Positions 8,600-17,199 of a stretch of DNA of 64,000 nucleotides are shown piece after piece. The DNA comes from a bacterium (GTDB taxonomy: Bacteria > Bacillota > Clostridia > Lachnospirales > Lachnospiraceae): the NCBI GenBank assembly GCA_028724545.1, contig JAQYCU010000015.1, forward strand, positions 62,001-126,000, read 5' to 3'. The position numbers were made by a program, and so were the translations under genes. Every line of letters starts with the position of its first letter. The stretch's first letter is position 1. Under the pieces are notes generated by a model. The model did no database searches. It had not been told where the DNA came from and saw only the letters and a list, made by a program, of their open reading frames with translations.

Positions 8600-10201
8600 T
8601 TGTTTACATCATATGAGTTTATTGCTTTTATTCTGGTACTGTTTTTAGTATATTACATCATACCGAAAAAGTTTCAGTGGATACTTTTGCTGGCTGCAAA
8701 CTTTATGTTTTACTATTCAGCAGGAACTTTTTATCCGGTATTTATTCTGGTAACATCTTTTAGTGTGTACATAACAGGAAGAATCCTGGGAGGACTGGAT
8801 AAGAAACTGGATGTTTATGTAGAAGATGTAAAGATGGGAAAAATCCCGAAGCCGACCAGAGAAGAAAAGAAAGCATATAAAAAGAAAATTAATCAGAAGA
8901 AAAAACACTGGATGTTATTATGCCTGTTTCTGAATCTGGGCATTCTGGCAGTTTTGAAATATACTAATTTTGCCATTGACAATGTTAATGTCCTATTGGA
9001 TGCAGCAGGAAAAAACAGTCTGCCATATGCAGATTTGATTCTGCCGATGGGTATTTCATTTTACACTTTTCAGGCAGTGGGATATCTGCTTGATGTATAT
9101 TGGAACAAATGTGAAGTGCAGACTAATTTCTTCAGATTTACACTGTTTGTATCATTTTTTCCACAGTTAATGCAGGGACCAATCAGCCGTTATGGTGATT
9201 TATCAAAGACCTTGTACAGCAAACATAATTTTGACTGGAAACAGGTTCGTTTCGGACTCGAGCGAATATTGTGGGGATATTTTAAAAAGTTAGTTATCGC
9301 TGACAGAATGAGTGTTGCAGTTGTTATGCTGACGGAAGACCCGGAATACTATACCGGTGCTTTTGTTATTCTGGAAATGCTATTTTATGCGATACAGCTT
9401 TACGGAGATTTTACCGGTGGTATCGATATTACGATTGGTATTGCGCAGGTACTGGGTATCCATCTGGAAGAAAACTTTATTCGTCCATTCTTTTCCAAGA
9501 ACATTGCAGAATACTGGAGAAGATGGCATATTACAATGGGAACCTGGTTCCGTGATTATGTATTCTACCCTTGTAGTCTGAGCAGACCGTTAAAGTCAAT
9601 TACAACATTTTGCAAGAAGCATTTTGGAATGCAGGCAGCCAGACGTGTTGCCGTATATATTTCAACGATTCTGGTATGGCTTGCAACCGGTATCTGGCAT
9701 GGTGCCGCATGGCATTTTGTTGTCTGGGGACTGGCGAATGGTATTATCATTCTGATATCCGAAGAACTGGCACCGTTGTATCAGAAATTTCACGAACGTT
9801 TTCCAAAGCTGGTGGCTACGTGGGGATACCGTGCTTTTCAGGTTATCAGAACATTTTCTTTGATGTGCTGTATCCGTCTGTTTGATAATTATGGAAGTGT
9901 AAGAGTAACGATGCGTCAATATCTGAATATGGTTGTTAAGTTTGATATTCACGATATTACAAAACAGGAACTGCTTGGCTTAGGATTAAGCATGCAGGAT
10001 TATATCATTGTTGCTGTTGGCGTTCTGCTGATGTTTTTCGTAAGTCTTTTCGGAAGACAGGGCAGTGTACGCGAGAAAATTTCCAAAAAACCATATTTAA
10101 TCCGTTATGCCATATTTGTAATGCTGTTTTTTGCCGTATTACTGTTAGGAACCTATGGTGTAGGATTTGATGCACAGCAATTTATTTATAACCAGTTTTA
10201 A
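8600..10201 (+). CDS. dltB: MBOAT-family membrane O-acyltransferase (DltB-like)
   Basis: A 533-residue polytopic membrane protein of the MBOAT family. The two family histidines are present: His310 in WRRWHITMG and His367 in GIWHGAAWH. In dlt pathways DltB accepts the aminoacyl group from the carrier protein and passes it across the membrane; in alginate-type systems the homologue transfers acetyl groups. The neighbouring adenylation and carrier genes favour aminoacyl transfer. Translation starts at TTG, supported by a perfect AGGAGG seven bases upstream. A basic cytoplasmic loop (about residues 70-105) separates the first helices, and the length is greater than typical DltB. Confidence 0.88.
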   Translation: MFTSYEFIAFILVLFLVYYIIPKKFQWILLLAANFMFYYSAGTFYPVFILVTSFSVYITGRILGGLDKKLDVYVEDVKMGKIPKPTREEKKAYKKKINQKKKHWMLLCLFLNLGILAVLKYTNFAIDNVNVLLDAAGKNSLPYADLILPMGISFYTFQAVGYLLDVYWNKCEVQTNFFRFTLFVSFFPQLMQGPISRYGDLSKTLYSKHNFDWKQVRFGLERILWGYFKKLVIADRMSVAVVMLTEDPEYYTGAFVILEMLFYAIQLYGDFTGGIDITIGIAQVLGIHLEENFIRPFFSKNIAEYWRRWHITMGTWFRDYVFYPCSLSRPLKSITTFCKKHFGMQAARRVAVYISTILVWLATGIWHGAAWHFVVWGLANGIIILISEELAPLYQKFHERFPKLVATWGYRAFQVIRTFSLMCCIRLFDNYGSVRVTMRQYLNMVVKFDIHDITKQELLGLGLSMQDYIIVAVGVLLMFFVSLFGRQGSVREKISKKPYLIRYAIFVMLFFAVLLLGTYGVGFDAQQFIYNQF

Positions 10202-10225
10202 TGACTGACAGAAACGAGGAGTAAT

Positions 10226-11440
10226 ATGAAACGATGGAAAAAGATAGGAATCACAGTACTGTCTGTATTCGTAGTAGTTTTGATTTTTGCAGGTCTTCAA
10301 AGATTAGTTTGTCCGAAATATGCTGATGATGTTCTGGAAGGAAATTTCACGTCGGAATATTACGAAGAAATAACAGACCATGATGTTATTATGGTCGGGG
10401 ACTGTGAAGTGTATGAAAATATTGACCCGATGTATCTTTGGAAAAATTATGGTATTACAAGCTATATCAGGGGAAATGCCCAGCAGCTGACATGGCAGTC
10501 GTATTATATGCTGGAAGATACATTGCGATATGAAACGCCAAAAGTTGTAATTTATAATATTCAGGCACTGACACATGCCGAGCCACAGAAGGAAGAGTAT
10601 AACCGGATGACATTAGATGGCATGAAGTGGTCGAAGACAAAATATCAGGCGATTCAGACTTCAATGTGTAAGGGAGAGAAAACGCTGGATTATGTATTCC
10701 CGATATTACGGTATCACAGTCGGATTCTGGACCTTTCCAAAAATGATATTACCTATTATTGGAACAACCGTAAGGTAACACATAATGGTTATTATATGAG
10801 GATTGATGTTCTTCCTGCCAGCCAGTCAGATGTGGCAGATACAGAGTGGTTGCTTGGGGACGGCAAGGAAAAGGAAGAAGAAGAGAACATTGATGACCCA
10901 TGGGGAGATATTGAAGACCCGTGGTCTGATGTGGATGCCGATACGGAGGATATGGCAACGGAAATCGAGGAACCGGATGATAATCTGGCGAAGGATTCCA
11001 AAGAAGGCGAAACATTTGGCAAGCTTCCGATGCAATATCTGGACAAGATGAGAAAACTTTGCGAAGAAAAAGGGATTCAGCTCATTTTGATGAAAGCACC
11101 AAGTCTGGCACCGGAATGGTATGAGTCGGATGAAGAGCAGGTTGTGGCATATGCAGAAAAATATCAGTTACCGTATATTAATTTTTATGAACTGTTAGAA
11201 GAAACAGGGATTGATTATGAAACAGATACTTATGATGGTGGTCTTCATATGAATTTGAATGGAGCCGAAAAATTATCAGAATATCTGGGAAAGGTGCTGA
11301 CAGAAGAGTATAAAGTGCCTGACCGTAGAAGTGATTCAAAACTTTCTGAAGTTTATCAGAAGAAATATCAGTTTTATGAAGATATGAAAAAAGAACAGCA
11401 GAAAGAATTGGATAAATATGGAAAAATTGTAAGTTATTAG
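10226..11440 (+). CDS. dltD: DltD-like / SGNH-fold extracytoplasmic protein
   Basis: A 404-residue protein with one N-terminal membrane helix (about residues 7-26) and an extracytoplasmic SGNH-like domain. The block I position reads VGDCEVYENI, placing Cys60 where DltD and SGNH hydrolases have the nucleophilic serine. The C-terminal block YDGGLHMNLNGAEKLS carries the Asp and His of the triad region. Residues about 212-266 form a very acidic insertion with near-repeats DPWGDI and DPWSDV, unusual for the family. In dlt pathways DltD works with DltB to place the amino acid on the polymer. The sequence is divergent, so the dltD symbol rests mainly on gene order. Confidence 0.68.
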   Translation: MKRWKKIGITVLSVFVVVLIFAGLQRLVCPKYADDVLEGNFTSEYYEEITDHDVIMVGDCEVYENIDPMYLWKNYGITSYIRGNAQQLTWQSYYMLEDTLRYETPKVVIYNIQALTHAEPQKEEYNRMTLDGMKWSKTKYQAIQTSMCKGEKTLDYVFPILRYHSRILDLSKNDITYYWNNRKVTHNGYYMRIDVLPASQSDVADTEWLLGDGKEKEEEENIDDPWGDIEDPWSDVDADTEDMATEIEEPDDNLAKDSKEGETFGKLPMQYLDKMRKLCEEKGIQLILMKAPSLAPEWYESDEEQVVAYAEKYQLPYINFYELLEETGIDYETDTYDGGLHMNLNGAEKLSEYLGKVLTEEYKVPDRRSDSKLSEVYQKKYQFYEDMKKEQQKELDKYGKIVSY

Positions 11441-11458
11441 TTTTGAAGGAGGTTCACA

Positions 11459-11947
11459 ATGAAAAGAACAGCAGAAAAGTTTATGGCAATTTGTCTTGCT
11501 ATTGTTTTAGCAGCAGGATGTATCACAACAACATCAACAGCAGCATCTAAGGGTTATCAGTTTAAGTACAAAGGCGTAACCGTTTCTATGCACGGCAAAG
11601 CAGCCAGCCTGATTAAGAAGGCTGGTAAACCAGTTGCAAAGAAAGCAAAAAAAAGCTGCGCATACAAAGGACTGGACAGAACATATAAATATAAAAATTT
11701 TATCCTTTATACTTATACAAAATCCAGCAAGGGTGCAGAATATGTAAACGGCATTACTTTTTTAAACAACAAAGTAGCTACAAAGGAAGGCATCCGTATC
11801 GGAAGTACTTATAAGTCTGTTACTAAGAAATATGGAAAAGTAAAAGGAAAATTTGGAGTTTACACATACAAAAAAGGAAAGAGTAAACTGCAGATTGAAG
11901 TGACCAATAATAAAGTAACAAATATCAGATATATTACGGCAAAATAG
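11459..11947 (+). CDS. Small secreted basic protein, function unknown
   Basis: A 162-residue exported protein that I cannot assign to a named family. The N-terminus is a signal peptide (MKRTAEKFMAICLAIVLAAG). A lipobox-like LAAGC occurs at residues 17-21, but cleavage after the following TSTAA is an alternative, so lipid anchoring is uncertain. The mature part is rich in lysine, tyrosine and glycine and seems to hold two alternating helix/beta-hairpin units (YKGVTVSMHGKAASLIKKAG and GIRIGSTYKSVTKKYGKVKG), loosely like BLIP/SmpA-type repeats. It lies 18 bases after the DltD-like gene with an AAGGAGG ribosome site, so it is probably part of the same operon. Confidence 0.75.
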   Translation: MKRTAEKFMAICLAIVLAAGCITTTSTAASKGYQFKYKGVTVSMHGKAASLIKKAGKPVAKKAKKSCAYKGLDRTYKYKNFILYTYTKSSKGAEYVNGITFLNNKVATKEGIRIGSTYKSVTKKYGKVKGKFGVYTYKKGKSKLQIEVTNNKVTNIRYITAK

Positions 11948-11975
11948 TTTCAGCAGGTACTGAGGGAGGCACAAG

Positions 11976-13466
11976 ATGAAAAAGAAAGCAATCAGACAGT
12001 GTACCGTTTTTGTACTGGTCCTTGCGATGTTTTGCTCTATGGTACCGGTTTCGGTAAAAGCCACAGAAAGCAAAAAGACCGTGCAGGCAGGCAAAAAAGT
12101 TATCGTAAAGAAAAATGTAACCGTAGGAAAGCAGCTTAATATATCAATATCCGGTAAAGAGGTAACTTATAAAAGCAGCAATTCTTCTGTTGCCAGTGTA
12201 AGTTCTGAGGGGATTGTGACGGGAAAGAAACAGGGTGAAACTGAGATTTCCGTCAAAAAAGCAGGAAAGAAAACAACATATTACCAGATTACGGTAAAGC
12301 CGCGTAACAACAGACCGGAATTACCGGTTGCGTTAGATGAGGTCAAACTGGTATCTGCTTCCCTGAAGAAGCTGCAGAATAATGAAATGCAGTATTCTGC
12401 CAGAGTAAAAAATATGGCAAAAAAAGGAACTGTCCGTAAGATAGTATATTATTATTCCATAACTGGAAAAGACACGGCTGAGGCAGAAACTCAGGTGGCA
12501 GGTCAGGAAAAAGCAGAAACTCAGGCAGCAGGTGTGAAAAAAACAGTAACACTGACTGCGAAAAAGATAAAAGCAGGTGCTACATCTAACGTCGTTTCTT
12601 GCGAAGGAGATATTTCCGGTGATGTATCAAAGATGAAACTGCAGAAAGTAAAATTGTATACTGGAGAAGCATTATATACTTATAATGTACAGAAAAACAA
12701 AGCAGCACTGACATGGGGAACTGCCGATAAAAAGGCTCCTGTATTTAGCGGTTGGATTGGAAAAAATAGTTATTGTGGAAAAGATATGTTCCGTATCTGT
12801 TATACCGACAGGAAACAGCAGTATAATTTTAAGAAGTACGTTACGGCATATGATGAACGTGATGGAAAAGTAAAGTTCAGTGTTGACACCAGAAAAATCA
12901 ATTGGAAAAAAGAAGGCGTTTATAAGATTAAATATACGGCAAAGGATAAGGCCGGTAACAAAGCAACAGCGTGGGCAAAGGTAAGAGTATACAAACCATC
13001 TACTGCCGAAGCGATTGCAGATGAAGTGTTACGTTCTACTATAAAACCGGGCTGGTCTGACGAAAAGAAGTTAAGGGCAATCTATAAATATATTAAGAAA
13101 CACTGTTCTTAGGTTGATGCGAATACGCATAAAGACTGGCGCAAAACGGCAATTAAGGGAATCCGTTATCAGTCGGGCGACTGTTTTATGTATTATTCCA
13201 TTTCCCGACTTTTGATTTCAAGGGCAGGCATTCCGAATATTATGGTTCGTCGTTATCCTGCGCCTGCAAATCATCAGCACTGGTGGAATCTGGTATATGT
13301 AAGAGGTGGCTGGTATCACTTTGATACAACACCACGAAGCCGTCCGGGCACATTCTGTCTGGTTACAGATGCCCAGTTAAGAAGTTACGCTACTGATTAT
13401 ACTTTCCGTTTTAGAAAGAACTATTATCCAAAACGTGCCACGAAAAAAATCAGTCCGAATCCGTAA
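11976..13466 (+). pseudogene. Secreted Big2/transglutaminase-like protein interrupted by an in-frame TAG
   Basis: Two open segments in the same frame are split by a single TAG at 13110-13112. The first 378 codons encode a signal peptide, a Big_2-type Ig-like domain (about residues 33-108, with VTYKSSNSSVASVSSEGIVTG), an AETQ-containing repeat and a second Ig/HYR-like domain (about 280-345). The 117 codons after the stop hold the whole transglutaminase-like catalytic core: Cys in SGDCFMYY, His in HQHWWNLV and Asp in YHFDTTP. The stop falls between KKHCS and VDANTHKDW, so one substitution from a TAT or TAC tyrosine codon would explain it. No ribosome site precedes the distal part. Either the gene is inactivated, or the codon is read through or is a sequencing error. 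Confidence 0.8.
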
Positions 13467-13528
13467 GGAAGACGGAAAGATGACAGCACAGGCAGGGCAT
13501 ATGATAGGAAAAGTCAGGAGGCATGTTT

Positions 13529-14242
13529 TTGAAGACAATAGGAGTAATCGGTGGTTTAGGACCGATGGCGACAGTTTATTATTTAGAATTAATTACGAAA
13601 ATGACTGATGCTGCGAGTGACCAGGAGCATCCGAGAATTGTATTAAAAAGTACGCCGGACACACCGGACCGAACCAGTTATATTATAGGGGAAAGCGATG
13701 AAAATCCATTGCCGTTTCTGATTGATGCAGGAAAAGAACTGCTGCGTATGGGAGCTGATTTTATCACAGTTCCCTGCGTGACAGCACAGTATTTTTACAA
13801 AGAACTGACAGAAGCGTTAGGCGCACCGGTCATTTCCCTGTGTGGAAATATTGCAGAAGACATCTATAGAAAAGGGATAAAGAAAGTCGGAATTTTGGCA
13901 ACCAGTGGTACAATAAAAAGCAGGGTGATGGAAAAATCCTTTCAGGAGAAAGGAATCGACTGCGTTGTCCCTGATGAACAATTGCAGCAGGATGTTATGA
14001 AGATTATTTACGGGCAGATAAAAAAAGGGGAACCGGTTGATTTGGAACTGTTCCTGAAAATTGGTGATGCATTGTCGCAGCAGGGTGCTGAAAAATTGAT
14101 TTTAGGCTGTACGGAATTATCATTAATCAAAAAGTTGCATCCGTTAGATGAAAGATTTGTGGATGTGCTGGAAGTGCTGGCACAAAAAGCAGTTCTTTTT
14201 AGTGGAGCACCTTTAAAAAAGGAATACCTTGATGTCATCTGA
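13529..14242 (+). CDS. Aspartate/glutamate racemase family protein
   Basis: A 237-residue cofactor-independent amino acid racemase of the Asp/Glu/hydantoin family. The opening IGVIGGLGPMATVYY is diagnostic. The two catalytic cysteines are Cys83 (VPCVTAQYF) and Cys194 (LGCTELSL). The first motif is usually PCNTAH, so the Asn-to-Val and His-to-Gln changes are notable and may shift substrate. I chose the TTG at 13529 because AGGAGG ends seven bases upstream; the in-frame ATG at 13523 leaves a one-base gap, too short for initiation. It lies 56 bases after the broken transglutaminase and may be the last gene of the dlt-like unit, where it could supply a D-amino acid. Confidence 0.82.
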   Translation: MKTIGVIGGLGPMATVYYLELITKMTDAASDQEHPRIVLKSTPDTPDRTSYIIGESDENPLPFLIDAGKELLRMGADFITVPCVTAQYFYKELTEALGAPVISLCGNIAEDIYRKGIKKVGILATSGTIKSRVMEKSFQEKGIDCVVPDEQLQQDVMKIIYGQIKKGEPVDLELFLKIGDALSQQGAEKLILGCTELSLIKKLHPLDERFVDVLEVLAQKAVLFSGAPLKKEYLDVI

Positions 14243-14247
14243 AAAAG

Positions 14248-14275
14248 TTGACAAATCTTATGAATATAGTAAAAT
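14248..14275 (+). promoter_or_regulatory. Sigma-A-type promoter of leuS
   Basis: A consensus TTGACA at 14248-14253 and TAAAAT at 14270-14275 are separated by 16 bases, just after the racemase stop. Predicted initiation near 14282 would start the leader inside the first stem-loop. Confidence 0.6.
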
Positions 14276-14277
14276 CT

Positions 14278-14357
14278 AAAGTGCTATGGTTTTTTTTCCG
14301 TGGCACTTTAAAACGTAAAAAGAACAAAACCGTAAAAGCGCTGTAGATGCGGTTTTG
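14278..14357 (+). other. Two stem-loops in the leuS leader
   Basis: The first is a 12-bp stem, AAAGTGCTATGG (14278-14289) with CCGTGGCACTTT (14298-14309), closed by a loop of eight T; two of the pairs are G-T. The second is an 8-bp stem, CAAAACCG (14325-14332) with CGGTTTTG (14350-14357). Neither is followed by a T-run on the plus strand, so they are not obvious terminators. The leader is too short for a classical T-box and I see no T-box sequence. Confidence 0.55.
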
Positions 14358-14394
14358 TATAAAGAAACAGACGGCGCAGAAACGAGGAATATTT

Positions 14395-16812
14395 ATGGCA
14401 GAAATGTACAATCACCACACAGTGGAGAAGAAATGGCAGAAAATATGGGATGATGAGAAAGCATTCAAGACAGAAAATGACTATACAAAGCCAAAGTTTT
14501 ATGCGTTGGTAGAGTTCCCATATCCTTCCGGACAGGGACTTCATGTAGGTCATCCAAGACCTTATACGGCACTTGATATTGTAGCGCGTAAAAGACGTAT
14601 GCAGGGATATAATGTGCTCTATCCAATGGGATGGGATGCGTTCGGACTTCCTACAGAGAACTACGCAATCAAAAATAAAATTCATCCAAAGGAAGTAACG
14701 AAGAAAAATGTGGCACGTTTCAAGGAGCAGTTGCATTCTCTGGGGTATTCTTTTGACTGGGACAGGGAAATTAACACAACAGACCCGGAATATTATAAAT
14801 GGACACAGTGGATTTTCTTAAAACTGTTTAAAGCCGGTCTGGCATACAAAAAAGAAATGCCGATTAACTGGTGTACTTCCTGCAAAGTTGGTCTTGCCAA
14901 CGAAGAAGTAGTAAATGGTGTATGTGAGCGTTGTGGTTCTGAAGTTGTCCGTAAAGTAAAAAGTGAGTGGATGCTTAAAATCACAAATTATGCTGATAAA
15001 TTATTAGACGGACTGAATGATGTAGATTATATTGAAAGAGTTAAAACTTCCCAGAGAAACTGGATTGGACGTTCTGAGGGTGCCGAGGTAGACTTTTCAA
15101 TTGATGGAAAAGAAGATAAACTTCGTGTATATACCACAAGACCGGATACTTTGTTTGGTGCAACATATATGGTTGTTTCACCGGAGCATCCGATTATTGA
15201 CAAATATAAAGATGAAATCACGAACTGGGATGAGATTGTGGCATACCGTGAAATGGCAGCCAAAAAATCAGATTTTGAACGTACAGAACTGGCAAAAGAA
15301 AAGACAGGTGTTGTACTGGGTGGCTTAATGGCTGTCAATCCGATTAATGATACAAAGATTCCAATCTGGATTTCAGACTATGTTTTAATGACATATGGAA
15401 CCGGTGCGATTATGGCTGTACCGGCACATGATGACCGTGACTGGGAGTTTGCAAAGAAATTTTCTCTCCCTATGATTCAGGTAGTAGAAGGAAAAGAAGG
15501 ACCGGTAGACATTAATGAAGCAGCATTTACAGATGTTGCAACCGGGCGTATGATTAATTCCGGATTCCTTACCGGACTGAGTGTGGAAGAAGCAAAAGAA
15601 AAGGTAAAAGATTTCCTGACAGAAAATAAAATCGGTAACCGGAAAGTCAATTACAAACTGCGTGACTGGGTATTCTCCAGACAGAGATACTGGGGCGAGC
15701 CTATTCCGATTGTACATTGTGAAAAATGTGGCTATGTGCCAATTGATGAAAGTGAACTTCCACTGCTTCTTCCGGAAGTAGAAAGTTATATGCCGACAGA
15801 CAATGGAGAATCTCCACTTGCTGCCATGACAGACTGGGTAAATACTACTTGTCCTTGTTGTGGTGGTCCGGCGAAGAGAGAAACCGATACGATGCCACAG
15901 TGGGCAGGCTCTTCCTGGTATTTCCTGCGTTATACAGACCCGACAAATACAGAAGCACTGGCAAGTCCGGAAGCATTAAAATACTGGCTTCCTGTTGACT
16001 GGTACAATGGTGGTATGGAGCATACAACACTTCATCTTCTGTATTCACGTTTCTGGCATAAATTCTTATATGACCAGAAAGTAGTACCAACGCCGGAACC
16101 ATATCAGAAACGTACTTCACACGGTATGATTCTGGGTGAAAATGGTGAGAAGATGAGTAAATCCCGTGGAAATGTCGTAAATCCGGATGATATCGTCAGA
16201 GAATATGGTGCAGATACCCTGCGAACATATGAGATGTTTATCGGAGCATTTGATTTAAGTGCCTCCTGGTCAGATGATGGTGTAAAAGGATGTCGTCGTT
16301 TCCTTGACCGTGTCTGGAAACTGCAGACAATTATGACAGAAGAGGAAGGATATTCCAAAGATTTGGAAATCAAGATGCATCAGACAATTAAGAAAGTAAG
16401 CAGTGATTTTGAAAACTTAAAATTCAATACAGCAATCGCTGCAATGATGTCATTAATCAATGAATTTTATAAGAAGAATGCCATTACAAAGGGCGAATAT
16501 AAGACACTGATTACCCTTCTGAATCCGGTAGCTCCTCATATTACAGAGGAACTCTGGGAGATTCTTGGTGGTGAAGGCAGATTATACCAGCAGTCATGGC
16601 CGGAATACGAAGAGGCAAAGACAGTAGAATCCACAGTAGAAATTGCCGTACAGATTAATGGTAAGACCAAAACAACAATTTCTATTGGAAAAGAAGACCC
16701 AAAAGATGATGTTCTTGCTAAGGCAAAAGAAGCATTAGGCGATAAACTTTCCGGAAATATCATCAAAGAGATTTATGTGCCGGGAAGAATAGTAAATATT
16801 GTGGCAAAATAG
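14395..16812 (+). CDS. leuS: Leucine--tRNA ligase
   Basis: An 805-residue class I aminoacyl-tRNA synthetase. The HIGH motif is HVGH (residues 50-53) and KMSKS lies at 586-590. Two zinc-type cysteine pairs (CTSC...CERC near 165-185 and CEKC...CPCC near 445-490) and the large CP1 editing domain (about 220-420, with [15 protein letters not shown]) are visible. It charges tRNA-Leu and hydrolyses mischarged products. The start is the ATG at 14395 with GAGG seven bases upstream; an in-frame upstream codon at 14347 lacks a ribosome site. It is preceded by its own promoter and followed by a structured repeat element rather than a recognisable terminator. Confidence 0.97.
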   Translation: MAEMYNHHTVEKKWQKIWDDEKAFKTENDYTKPKFYALVEFPYPSGQGLHVGHPRPYTALDIVARKRRMQGYNVLYPMGWDAFGLPTENYAIKNKIHPKEVTKKNVARFKEQLHSLGYSFDWDREINTTDPEYYKWTQWIFLKLFKAGLAYKKEMPINWCTSCKVGLANEEVVNGVCERCGSEVVRKVKSEWMLKITNYADKLLDGLNDVDYIERVKTSQRNWIGRSEGAEVDFSIDGKEDKLRVYTTRPDTLFGATYMVVSPEHPIIDKYKDEITNWDEIVAYREMAAKKSDFERTELAKEKTGVVLGGLMAVNPINDTKIPIWISDYVLMTYGTGAIMAVPAHDDRDWEFAKKFSLPMIQVVEGKEGPVDINEAAFTDVATGRMINSGFLTGLSVEEAKEKVKDFLTENKIGNRKVNYKLRDWVFSRQRYWGEPIPIVHCEKCGYVPIDESELPLLLPEVESYMPTDNGESPLAAMTDWVNTTCPCCGGPAKRETDTMPQWAGSSWYFLRYTDPTNTEALASPEALKYWLPVDWYNGGMEHTTLHLLYSRFWHKFLYDQKVVPTPEPYQKRTSHGMILGENGEKMSKSRGNVVNPDDIVREYGADTLRTYEMFIGAFDLSASWSDDGVKGCRRFLDRVWKLQTIMTEEEGYSKDLEIKMHQTIKKVSSDFENLKFNTAIAAMMSLINEFYKKNAITKGEYKTLITLLNPVAPHITEELWEILGGEGRLYQQSWPEYEEAKTVESTVEIAVQINGKTKTTISIGKEDPKDDVLAKAKEALGDKLSGNIIKEIYVPGRIVNIVAK

Positions 16813-16846
16813 TTGTGCAAAAGGATATGTTTGGAGTGAGGGTGTA

Positions 16847-16994
16847 CCTGTCAGCACAGGCTTCCCTTTTCTGTCAAGGGCACGCTCTCGCTGCGCAAAC
16901 TACGCAGCAGTACATAGTATCCTGAAAAACAGGATACAAGTACTGGCGAGTTTGTAAGCACCCTTCGACAGAAAAGAAAGTCTGTGCTGACAGG
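16847..16994. repeat. Composite element copy 1, module A (long hairpin with branched tip)
   Basis: About 148 nt. Outer arms 16847-16880 and 16961-16994 are complementary apart from a bulge and a few mismatches (CCTGTCAGCACAG with CTGTGCTGACAGG, TTCTGTC with GACAGAA, AGGG with CCCT). The tip holds CTCGC...GCGAG closing two hairpins: TGCG-CAAACTA-CGCA and AGTAC/GTACT stacked on TATCCTG/CAGGATA. The loop CAAACT is also complementary to AGTTTG just after GCGAG. The same architecture recurs at 32190-32336 and 43569-43714 with different arm sequences. Orientation as RNA is unknown. Confidence 0.85.
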
Positions 16995-17199
16995 CAATCC
17001 GGTTTGCAGGTAGCAGACGATATACAGATTCTTGTTTTCAGTTATTACCTCCAGAAATCAGATGCTATGCATCTGGCGTAGCACTTTGTGCTACTCCTTT
17101 TTCTGTCGGTATCGTGCCAGGAAAAGCAAATGCCTGCTTCGCAGTCGCTTCCTTTTCCTTTGAGCACGATAACTTTTGTACAATATCCACTTTGTAAAT
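16995..17199. other. Structured spacer between modules A and B of copy 1
   Basis: Non-coding, 205 nt. It holds three further hairpins: CAGATGC-TAT-GCATCTG, GTAGCAC-TTT-GTGCTAC, and a longer one with ATCGTGC/GCACGAT and AGGAAAAG/CTTTTCCT around a CTGC-TTC-GCAG tip. These are not present in the spacers of the other two copies, so this stretch is copy-specific. Confidence 0.6.

Noticed and set aside
13107-13115. TAG as pyrrolysine codon
   Set aside because: No pyl genes are visible; a single nonsense mutation or error is simpler.
14242-14394. T-box riboswitch for leuS
   Set aside because: The leader is too short and lacks the T-box motif and specifier stem.
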